A stretch of DNA of 53,442 nucleotides from CAYMTN01 sp964393335 (GTDB taxonomy: Bacteria; Chloroflexota; Anaerolineae; Aggregatilineales; Aggregatilineaceae): NCBI GenBank assembly GCA_964393335.1, contig CAYMTN010000003.1, positions 1-53,442 on the forward strand, in the 5' to 3' direction. Both the position numbers and the translations under genes were made by a program. The notes under the pieces were generated by a model that had not been told where the DNA came from, ran no database searches, and was given only the letters and a program-made list of their open reading frames with translations. Below are positions 47,096-53,442 of the stretch, piece by piece; the first letter of the stretch is position 1, and each line of letters opens with the position of its first letter.

Positions 47096-48601
47096 TCAAT
47101 GACCGGCGCGTACCAGTTCCAACGATAGGATGTACGCGCCACTGGTGGTGCCCGCTTCCCGGTCGTAGCGAGACGCAACCAGGATGTACATATCATCGCG
47201 GGGCAGTTCGAAGCGCTGGATCAGGGCGTCTTTTTCGCCGCCGCTGTCGTCGTCAAACGCGATCTGCTTGCGATCGCTGTCATACAGCGTCACCAGCGAG
47301 TCAAGGTCGCCTGATGCGCGCTCCATTGATATTTTGACCACGTCACCTTGACGGCCAAAGAAGACATATTCCTCTGCCTCTTTATCGTTGCCGAGCTGAC
47401 CGGTGACCGTCGCTCCATACATGATTTCGAGCGCTCGCCCGCCGGTCACGCCTGCCCGCCCGTTCAACTGGATGGCGAACGTGCCTTTGGTCTGGCCGCT
47501 GGTTTCCCGGTTGCGCGTGGCGACCAGGTAGTACGTACCGGCGGAGGGCAGGGTGATGGCCGCCAGCCGGGCATCCTGTCCGCCGCCGCTGTCGTCATCC
47601 TGAGCGATTTCGACCTGATCGGGACTCAGTAGTTTGACCACCGGGTCCAGGTTGCCGGATTCCGCTGCCAGAGTCACCGTGATCACGTCTCCGCGCCGGG
47701 CCTCGAATTCGAAGTATCTGAATGGCACATCATCATTGATGCTGCCTTCCAGCGTGTTTCCGTAATCGATCAGGCGTGCATTCTGGAGGGTGGTGCCGAG
47801 GTCTTCCACTGGGGTACGGGTCAGCGACAGCACGTAACTGCCTTCCGTATCGCCTGCTTCGCGCCCAAAACGAGTTGCCACGATCAGGTAGATGCCGTTT
47901 TCGAGAATCGTGTAGTGTGAAATACCCGCGTCGAGAGTGCCTGCGGCGTTGGGATCGTCGTCGTTGGAGATGATGACGGTCCCGTCGCCGGTTGCCAGGT
48001 CCAGGTGCGGATCGAGGTTGCCAGAGGTGCGGCGCATGGTGGTGTTGATCACGTCGCCCCGTTGGGCCCGCAGGAAATAAAATGCTATCGGTTCATCCTG
48101 CGAAATGCGTCCCAACACGCTGTCGCCGTATTGCAGCACTGTGTTTTCAGTCACGCCCGATCCGACACGCGCCAGCAACAGGGTGTAGTCGCCGCCGGTG
48201 CTGCCGTGTTCCTGCCCGAAACGCGTTGCGATGACGAAATAGCGCCCGCTGGCGGGAATACGTTTGAACTCGATCTGGGCGTTGGTATTGGGGCCCTCGT
48301 CGTCGCTCAAGGCCAGAATCTGACCCTGCTCATCGGTCAGCAGTAGGTACGGATCAAGGTTGCCTGACAGCCGGTTCATGCTGATGGCGACGACTTCGTT
48401 TGCCAGACCGTTGAACGTGTAGACCTGGCGAAACGAGTCGTCATCCAGTGAGCCGGAGACAGCTTCGCCGAAATTGAGCGGCAGCCATCCCTGCGGCCAA
48501 GGCGCAGCATAGACGGGAACGCGCGAACAGCCGAATATGCCAGCGCATGACATGACCAGCATCACGGCGGCGAGTCCCGCAAGCCCACATCGAGTCCGCA
48601 T
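47096..48601 (-). CDS. secreted protein with four PPC-like repeats
   Basis: A 501-residue exported protein. A signal peptide (about 1-25) ends near a Cys that could be a lipobox (FGCSRV). Four beta-rich repeats of about 105 residues follow, starting near 38, 155, 265 and 375. Each has the pre-peptidase C-terminal pattern: YG..V.G.I..D, then a Tyr/Phe strand, GDVV, GNLDP, a DDDSGG-type loop, and a YxxVATR..E.G.T.G.Y strand. Such domains occur next to secreted proteases and bind carbohydrate or protein; no protease is present here. It lies just downstream of a larger seven-repeat relative. Confidence 0.85.
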   Translation of the reverse strand: MRTRCGLAGLAAVMLVMSCAGIFGCSRVPVYAAPWPQGWLPLNFGEAVSGSLDDDSFRQVYTFNGLANEVVAISMNRLSGNLDPYLLLTDEQGQILALSDDEGPNTNAQIEFKRIPASGRYFVIATRFGQEHGSTGGDYTLLLARVGSGVTENTVLQYGDSVLGRISQDEPIAFYFLRAQRGDVINTTMRRTSGNLDPHLDLATGDGTVIISNDDDPNAAGTLDAGISHYTILENGIYLIVATRFGREAGDTEGSYVLSLTRTPVEDLGTTLQNARLIDYGNTLEGSINDDVPFRYFEFEARRGDVITVTLAAESGNLDPVVKLLSPDQVEIAQDDDSGGGQDARLAAITLPSAGTYYLVATRNRETSGQTKGTFAIQLNGRAGVTGGRALEIMYGATVTGQLGNDKEAEEYVFFGRQGDVVKISMERASGDLDSLVTLYDSDRKQIAFDDDSGGEKDALIQRFELPRDDMYILVASRYDREAGTTSGAYILSLELVRAGH

Positions 48602-48635
48602 CACCCTTACCCGTTTCGAACCGCCAGTCCGCCGA

Positions 48636-51308
48636 TCACGATGTGCGTGTTAACGTGATGGCGAATGTCCCGTAGGTGTTCTCGCGATCCAGACCATACC
48701 GGTTCACCGCGATCAGGTATTTGCCCGTTTGTGGCAGCACGATATCACGCAGCAGGGCCTCATACGTGCCGCCGGATGAGCTATCGTCGTTGTTGGCGAT
48801 TTCGAGCCACTGGTTGCCGACCGACTGGTAGAGATGCAGGACCGAATCGAGGTTGCCGGTCAGGTTGTCGATCTCCACTGTTACCACGTCACCCGCTGTA
48901 CCATCGAAGGCATAGAATAGCAGGTACTGGTTATCATTGATCTCGCCTATTTCCGTTTGCCCGTAGATCAAGGGGATCGTCAGCGACGTAGTGCCCGCCG
49001 TCGTCTCATCGACCCGTTCCAGGCTCAAACGAAACGTGCCGGTTGTTGGCTCGGCATCTGCCCCGACATACCGCGAGGCGATAATCAGATAGGTGCCGTC
49101 AGCGGGCAGGTCGGCCACGATCTGCGAGTCCCGTACGATACCGGCGTCGATATCGTCGTTGGCATCGACGATGACGCCATCAGAACTTTGGAGTTCCAGG
49201 TAACAGTCCAGATTCGATCCCGGCGTGGCTTCCATCGTGATACGCACGTGGTCACCGGCTGCGCCGCTGAAAGTGTATAACTGACTGATGATTTCATCGT
49301 CAATGGTGCCGTTCACGACATCCCCGTAGGTGAGCGCCTGGGGACCCGGTGCTGCCGCCGGGGCGTTTGGCTGCTCGCCGGACTGGGTTAGCGCCAGGAT
49401 GTAGTTTCCGCCTAGCGCATCTACTGGTCCGAAGCGGGGTGTGAGGATCACCAGGTATGAACCGGTCTTGGGAATCGTTATCCCGGTTAGCGCGCCCGTT
49501 CCGCTGGAGAGAATTTCGTTCAGGTTTTCATCTGTGAGGATGATGACCGAGTCCTGGCCCGGATCGGTCGTCAGTGCCACATCGACCAGCGAGCCGGAGC
49601 GCGCGTCAAAGGTGTACACGCTGGCCCCTGCATCAAACGTGGCCTGGACCGGAGTCCCCGCGGCCAGTGGAATGGGCGCTAACTGGTCGATCGGCGCCGC
49701 CTCCGCCAGGTTGGCGGCAGGCTCTGACACCGCGTCACTTGGCCCATGCAGCGTGAGCGTGTAGGGACCGCTCGTGGTGCCCGCCTCCTGCTCGAACCGG
49801 GTCGCCACGATGGCGTAGTAAGCGGTGCGCGGCAGTGTGAACTGAATACGCGAATCACGCTCGACGCCGTCCACAATATCATCGTTGTCGGCCAGCGGAA
49901 TACGCCCGTCATCGAGCAGGATCAGCAGCGGATCAAGCCCATTGGCAACATCCGCATTGAGACTTGTCATCTCGATGGTGATGGCGTCTCCCTCTGTGCC
50001 CAAGAACACGTATACATCCATGAACTTGGCATTGGACAGCTCGTCTTCAACTGAACTCCCATAGCTGATCTCTGCAAAATCCGCGTATTCGGGCGGGAGT
50101 GTGGGCGCTACTGTCTCGATCTCCGGGGGCGGGGGGGAATCGGAGAGTAGTTCGAGCAGGTAACTGCCGCTGGTTGTGCCCTGTGCCTGTCCCTGCCGTG
50201 TAGCGACGATCAGATAGGTGCCGTCCTCCGGCAGCGTGAATTCGATACGGGCGTCACCGTTGTCACCGCCGCTATCGTTGTCTTCGTACAACAATTGGCC
50301 GTCACCGTCCAGCAGATACAGGTAGCTGTTGAGATCGCCACCGACCCGGCTCATGGTGACGGTGATGGCATCTCCCGCCGTCCCGCGAAAGCGATACGTA
50401 ACCGACGGAATCGCGGAATCCAGTGCGCCGCGCTGGTTCTGGTTGTAGGTGATATCGGTGAAATTACCCTCGGTGGCAGGGTTCCCGCTGGTATCAAAAC
50501 CGAAGCCGTATGCGCCCCCCGCGCTGCTCGTATCCGGCAGCGACACGGACAGAAAATAGAGTCCGCCCGTAGGGATGATCGCCTGAAACGCAGCGCCGGG
50601 ATCAGCACGCGCCTGTTCCACGAAACTTGCGCTGTACAGCACGACCAGAGGCTGGAAGTCCGCCAGTTCTTCAGGCGTGATCGTGATCCGGTCGCCCTGC
50701 TGAGCTTCAAACCAGTAGAATCGCAAGGCTGTCTGGCGGTCGAGTGTATCACGCACAGTTGCGCCAGGTTGCAGTTTGACCAGCCGCGTGCTGTCTCCTT
50801 GAATCGTGGGAATGTCCGATTCAGACACGGGCGGTTCAGGCGTGGCGACCGGTTGGGTTGCGGGAAGACCGTCGACGGCAGCCGTCAGGTTCAAACTGAA
50901 GGTGCCGCCGGCTTCTGGTGCCAGCCCTCCGGAGTGGGTCGCCTGGATGATGTACTTCCCTGCGAGGGGAATCACGAATGTCAGGCGCGCATTGACTCCG
51001 CCGCCGCTGCTATCATCAGTCGCCAGCGGGTTACGATTCGCATCATTTAGCACCAGGAACGGGTCCAGATCGCCCTCAGTGACGATCATCGTGATTGTGA
51101 CCACATCCCCGGCTTGAGCGGAAAATTCATAAAACGCACTGGGTTGATCGCTGGCAATTTGACCATCTACCGTTTGCCCATAGACCAACTCCGGCATATT
51201 GTCCTGGCGCGGCGGCGCTGCACCGGCAGGTTGTACGCCGGCTGCGCTGGCGATCAGCCAGCTACCCAAGACCATCACACTGAAGATACGAATCAGTTTT
51301 TTTCTCAT
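48636..51308 (-). CDS. large secreted protein with seven PPC-like repeats
   Basis: An 890-residue exported protein. A signal peptide (RKKLIRIFSVMVLGSWLIAS, cleavage after AGA near 32) leads into seven repeats of about 110-125 residues. Repeats 1, 3, 4, 6 and 7 are clear (GDVVTI, DLDPFL, DDSSGG-type loops, IVATR strands). Repeats 2 and 5 are divergent and have lost most acidic loop residues. Linkers between some repeats are rich in Pro. ATG at 51308 has AGGTGAC close upstream; a good promoter lies 44 bases away. Adjacent to the four-repeat relative, same strand. Function unknown; adhesion or matrix binding inferred. Confidence 0.85.
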   Translation of the reverse strand: MRKKLIRIFSVMVLGSWLIASAAGVQPAGAAPPRQDNMPELVYGQTVDGQIASDQPSAFYEFSAQAGDVVTITMIVTEGDLDPFLVLNDANRNPLATDDSSGGGVNARLTFVIPLAGKYIIQATHSGGLAPEAGGTFSLNLTAAVDGLPATQPVATPEPPVSESDIPTIQGDSTRLVKLQPGATVRDTLDRQTALRFYWFEAQQGDRITITPEELADFQPLVVLYSASFVEQARADPGAAFQAIIPTGGLYFLSVSLPDTSSAGGAYGFGFDTSGNPATEGNFTDITYNQNQRGALDSAIPSVTYRFRGTAGDAITVTMSRVGGDLNSYLYLLDGDGQLLYEDNDSGGDNGDARIEFTLPEDGTYLIVATRQGQAQGTTSGSYLLELLSDSPPPPEIETVAPTLPPEYADFAEISYGSSVEDELSNAKFMDVYVFLGTEGDAITIEMTSLNADVANGLDPLLILLDDGRIPLADNDDIVDGVERDSRIQFTLPRTAYYAIVATRFEQEAGTTSGPYTLTLHGPSDAVSEPAANLAEAAPIDQLAPIPLAAGTPVQATFDAGASVYTFDARSGSLVDVALTTDPGQDSVIILTDENLNEILSSGTGALTGITIPKTGSYLVILTPRFGPVDALGGNYILALTQSGEQPNAPAAAPGPQALTYGDVVNGTIDDEIISQLYTFSGAAGDHVRITMEATPGSNLDCYLELQSSDGVIVDANDDIDAGIVRDSQIVADLPADGTYLIIASRYVGADAEPTTGTFRLSLERVDETTAGTTSLTIPLIYGQTEIGEINDNQYLLFYAFDGTAGDVVTVEIDNLTGNLDSVLHLYQSVGNQWLEIANNDDSSSGGTYEALLRDIVLPQTGKYLIAVNRYGLDRENTYGTFAITLTRTS

Positions 51309-51351
51309 TGTCACCTGTGCCTCCAGTCCCCCCAGAGGATTCCTGCCTGTG

Positions 51352-51380
51352 ATTGTACGGTAGTGCTCAGTGCATCGCAA
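51352..51380 (-). promoter_or_regulatory. sigma-70-type promoter for the PPC-repeat genes
   Basis: Minus strand TTGCGA (51375-51380), 17-base spacer, TACAAT (51352-51357). It lies about 44 bases before the start codon of the seven-repeat protein. Confidence 0.6.
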
Positions 51381-51521
51381 CCATGTGCGGGGTTTTGAGT
51401 GCTGGCCGACTTCACAGCTCTGATTTAGGATTACAGCAATAAAATACTATAAAAATATGACCTTAATCATGAAATTCAGCACTGTAGACAATGTAGGTGC
51501 CGTTTTTTGAGATGCATTGAG

Positions 51522-51549
51522 TTGCACTCCTGTTTTTTTCCGCTACAAT
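51522..51549 (+). promoter_or_regulatory. sigma-70-type promoter for the sugar ABC operon
   Basis: TTGCAC (51522-51527), 16-base spacer, TACAAT (51544-51549). It lies about 116 bases before the sugar-binding protein start. Confidence 0.5.
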
Positions 51550-51665
51550 GTAGTTGGTTATGCCGTATCTTTTCAGTTGTCTTGAGCGATTGAATCGTAC
51601 GACACACCGGATGCATAACCACAAGCTTAACCCCGTAAGTATTTGTGTTCAAAAGGAGTGTACAA

Positions 51666-52967
51666 ATGTATAAACGTTTAGTTGTGGTGGCCGTGATTGC
51701 CGTGATGGTGATCGGCCTCGTCCCGATGGTGAGCGCGCAGGATGGCGGCGATTTGTCGGGAACGACAGTCACGATTTTTGGTGCCTATACCGATCCGAGC
51801 GAAGTCAACGCGTTCAACGAGGGCATGGCTGATTTTGAAGCAGCGACCGGCATTGATGTGGTCTACGAAGGCGCAAGCGACTTCGAGATCCTCATCAATA
51901 CCCGTATCGAGGCTGGCGATCCGCCGGACATCGCGGGCTTCCCGCAGCCGGGTATGATGAAGCGCTTCCAGGACCAGGCGGTTGATGTAACGACCTTCCT
52001 GCCCATGGATTACTTGCTCCAGCAGTACAACCCGAGCTGGATCGATATGGCGACTGCCCCCAACGGCAAAGTGATCGGTGTGTGGGGCCGTATCATCATT
52101 AAGAGCCTGGTATGGTACAACCCGGTAGAGTTTGATGATGCTGGTTACGCCATTCCGCAAACGTGGGATGAACTGATCGCGCTTAGCGACCAGATCGTAG
52201 CTGACGGTGGCTATCCGTGGTTTGCCGCGATGGAAAGCGGCGCAGCGACCGGTTGGGTTGGCACCGACTGGATCGAGGACATCATGCTGCGCACGACGTC
52301 ACTCCAGAACTACGATAACTGGACCGTGCCGGTAACTCTTGCCGATCGTTTTCTCTTCTCAACCCCCGAAGTGAAACGCGCCTGGGAAATCATGGGTGAC
52401 TTCTTGCTGAACCCGGATTATATGTACGGTGGCGTGGATGCCATCCTTGACACCACGTTCTTTGACACCGGCGTGCCGATTGTCGAAGGCGAAGCGTACA
52501 TGGCGAAAATGGGCAGCTTTATGCCCGGCTGGCTGTTCGAACGTTATCCGGACCTGGAAATCGGCCCCGATGGCGATCTCAACTACTTCTACCTGCCGCC
52601 GATTGATGCGGAATATGGTCGTCCGGTGCTGACCAGCGGTGATGTGTACACGATGTTCAGTGACCGTCCGGAAGTGCAGGCGGTTATGAAATACCTGACC
52701 ACTGCTGCTTCACTCAAACCCGGCATCGAAGCGGGTATCTTCATTTCGCCCCATCTGGACGCCGATCCGGCGTGGTACCGTCCGTCTGAGCAGGGCATTG
52801 CCGAAATCATGCTGAGCGCAGACAGTGTCCGGTTTGATGGTGGTGACCTGCAGCCCGCTCCGGTGGGTCAGGGTGCTTTCTGGCAAGGCGTGGTGGACTA
52901 CCTCAGCGGCACCAAAGACCTGGATACTATCCTGGCTGACATTGATGCTGCCTGGCCTACCGAATAA
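51666..52967 (+). CDS. sugar ABC transporter substrate-binding protein (alpha-glucoside type)
   Basis: A 433-residue exported solute-binding protein. The signal peptide (YKRLVVVAVIAVMVIGLVPM, cleaved near SAQ) has no lipobox. The mature part follows the family-1 pattern: TVTIFGAYTDPSEVNAFN, then RIEAGDPPDIAGFPQPG and IIIKSLVWYN. It resembles AglE-type binding proteins for alpha-glucosides, which fits the permease-like start downstream. ATG at 51666 has AGGAG eight bases upstream. Two strong hairpins follow before the next gene and may give higher expression of this protein than of the permease. Confidence 0.88.
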   Translation: MYKRLVVVAVIAVMVIGLVPMVSAQDGGDLSGTTVTIFGAYTDPSEVNAFNEGMADFEAATGIDVVYEGASDFEILINTRIEAGDPPDIAGFPQPGMMKRFQDQAVDVTTFLPMDYLLQQYNPSWIDMATAPNGKVIGVWGRIIIKSLVWYNPVEFDDAGYAIPQTWDELIALSDQIVADGGYPWFAAMESGAATGWVGTDWIEDIMLRTTSLQNYDNWTVPVTLADRFLFSTPEVKRAWEIMGDFLLNPDYMYGGVDAILDTTFFDTGVPIVEGEAYMAKMGSFMPGWLFERYPDLEIGPDGDLNYFYLPPIDAEYGRPVLTSGDVYTMFSDRPEVQAVMKYLTTAASLKPGIEAGIFISPHLDADPAWYRPSEQGIAEIMLSADSVRFDGGDLQPAPVGQGAFWQGVVDYLSGTKDLDTILADIDAAWPTE

Positions 52968-52973
52968 ACCCAG

Positions 52974-53036
52974 GTTCGTCGGGTTTTCTGAGACTGCCAG
53001 TCCAAAAACGGCTGGCCGCCTGAAACCTGGACTTCA
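52974..53036 (+). repeat. nested hairpin after the sugar-binding gene
   Basis: CCAGGTT and AACCTGG (7 bp) enclose a second stem, GCCAG/CTGGC. No T-run follows. It may stabilise the 3' end of the binding-protein mRNA. Confidence 0.4.
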
Positions 53037-53048
53037 ATAGACAACGCG

Positions 53049-53080
53049 TGCAGGGCAGTTTCGTAACCGACTGCCCTGCA
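53049..53080 (+). other. 11-bp hairpin between binding-protein and permease genes
   Basis: TGCAGGGCAGT and ACTGCCCTGCA form a perfect 11-bp stem with a 10-base loop. No T-run follows, so it may act as an mRNA-processing or stabilising element rather than a terminator. Confidence 0.65.
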
Positions 53081-53119
53081 CCATATCATTCTCATGGGTA
53101 GGAGTAAGGAGAGCGATCT

Positions 53120-53362
53120 ATGGCACATGAGAGAGAGCTCAGACGGCCTGCGGAGCAAGAAGAGCAGAGTCCGCTGCTCAATCTGCTTGCTTCAGGGCCT
53201 CTACAACTGCTGATTGCGGTTGCCGTACCGGTAATCGCGTTCATAATTCTGTGGCGCAGCTTCATTTTCATGCGTGATAGTGAAGCCTCGCGGGTGTCGA
53301 TTGGCGTTGTAGCGCTGGTCAGTGGGGTGACGCGATGGCGCACAGCGTCAACGCACCGCTAG
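53120..53362 (+). CDS. broken or truncated N-terminus of a sugar ABC permease
   Basis: The frame starts at ATG 53120 with AAGGAG six to ten bases before it. The 80-residue product has a charged N-terminus and one membrane helix (LQLLIAVAVPVIAFIILWRS). It then reads MRDSEASRVSIGVVALVSGV, like the start of AglF-type permeases. After this point (about 53330) the expected hydrophobic sequence is replaced by RWRTASTHR and a stop. The other forward frame continues to the edge but is not hydrophobic. This suggests a true disruption, or a misjoined or poor end of the assembly, rather than a simple one-base frameshift. Confidence 0.55.
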   Translation: MAHERELRRPAEQEEQSPLLNLLASGPLQLLIAVAVPVIAFIILWRSFIFMRDSEASRVSIGVVALVSGVTRWRTASTHR

Positions 53363-53442
53363 CTGGGATCCGCGACGAGTCGACTGTCGAACTTCGATTC
53401 GCAGTAGGGGACCTGACGCGCGTGATGCGGTTCGTCGTTTTC

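Larger units (their letters stand above)
51309..51665. other. 357-base divergent control region
   Basis: AT-rich region between the PPC-repeat gene (minus) and the sugar-binding gene (plus). It holds one promoter for each side (51352-51380 minus, 51522-51549 plus). The 110 bases between the plus promoter and its start codon form the leader; no clear hairpin was seen there. Confidence 0.6.

Noticed and set aside
50295..51050. 251-codon open frame on the plus strand
   Set aside because: Antisense to the seven-repeat PPC protein; it arises from the repeat codon pattern.
47096..51308. Repetitive protein-coding region as a DNA tandem repeat or CRISPR-like array
   Set aside because: The repetition is at the protein level (PPC-like domains of about 110 residues). 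DNA copies are diverged and no short direct repeats with spacers exist.
1..53442. Mobile elements, prophage, integrase or tRNA-linked island
   Set aside because: No transposase, integrase, phage structural gene, terminal inverted repeats or tRNA cloverleaf was found. The short DnaB-like ATPase alone is not enough evidence.

Overview
The window is about 53 kb of moderately GC-rich bacterial chromosome with roughly 47 genes, mostly housekeeping and envelope functions. No tRNA, rRNA, CRISPR array or insertion sequence was seen. Gene content points to the phylum Chloroflexota, probably an Anaerolineae-type lineage. The clues are surface proteins with Thr/Pro-rich linkers, tandem PPC-repeat secreted proteins, substrate-binding/VWA lipoproteins, the SCO1664-DUF3090-phosphatase trio shared with Actinobacteria, and an alpha-glucoside-type ABC transporter. 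The phylum assignment is inference from gene content, not from a marker phylogeny.

Layout. 1-1.7 kb: ndk, then on the minus strand rsfS (apparent CTG start) and thpR. 1.8-4.2 kb: a large membrane-anchored TPR protein. 4.3-8.1 kb (minus): MoxR ATPase, DUF58 and DUF4129 membrane proteins as one operon. 8.3-10.3 kb (minus): histidine phosphatase, DUF3090 and SCO1664-family kinase-like protein, a conserved trio of unknown function. 10.5-14.4 kb (plus): degenerate histidine-kinase-like protein, a small unknown protein, a CPBP protease and an esterase. 14.4-16.3 kb (minus): rplU-rpmA-rpmE-tdk, in which L31 carries an extra C-terminal domain resembling the RNA polymerase alpha-CTD. 16.5-18.4 kb: an M1 peptidase lipoprotein, then a cold-shock protein (minus) whose leader contains an intrinsic terminator. 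18.7-28.6 kb: yifB/comM, an O-antigen-ligase/TPR protein, mobA, cmk, a ComEC with a metal-ligand-less lactamase domain, and ppk1. 28.8-34.9 kb: a DnaB/RadA-like ATPase, lipA, a GNAT acetyltransferase, a membrane GAF/HTH regulator, and an S1-repeat protein behind a perfect sigma-70 promoter.

35.0-38.0 kb (minus): two related substrate-binding proteins, one fused to a VWA domain, with no transporter beside them. 38.3-43.0 kb (plus): a LolD-type ATPase, a large FtsX-type permease, a remnant resembling the start of a DUF1028 protein, and a CrtC/AttH-type lipocalin. 43.0-44.3 kb (minus): sulfurtransferase and SufE. 44.5-47.0 kb: SRPBCC protein, PspC protein, MFS sugar symporter. 47.1-51.3 kb (minus): two secreted proteins built of four and seven PPC-like repeats. 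51.7 kb to the end: a sugar-binding protein and the first part of its permease, whose reading frame breaks off near the window edge.

Most transcription units are short. Intrinsic terminators and sigma-70-like promoters can be read directly at many boundaries. Strongest leads for new biology: the L31/alpha-CTD fusion, the csp leader attenuator, the substrate-binding/VWA pair, the PPC-repeat pair, and the conserved kinase-like/DUF3090/phosphatase trio.
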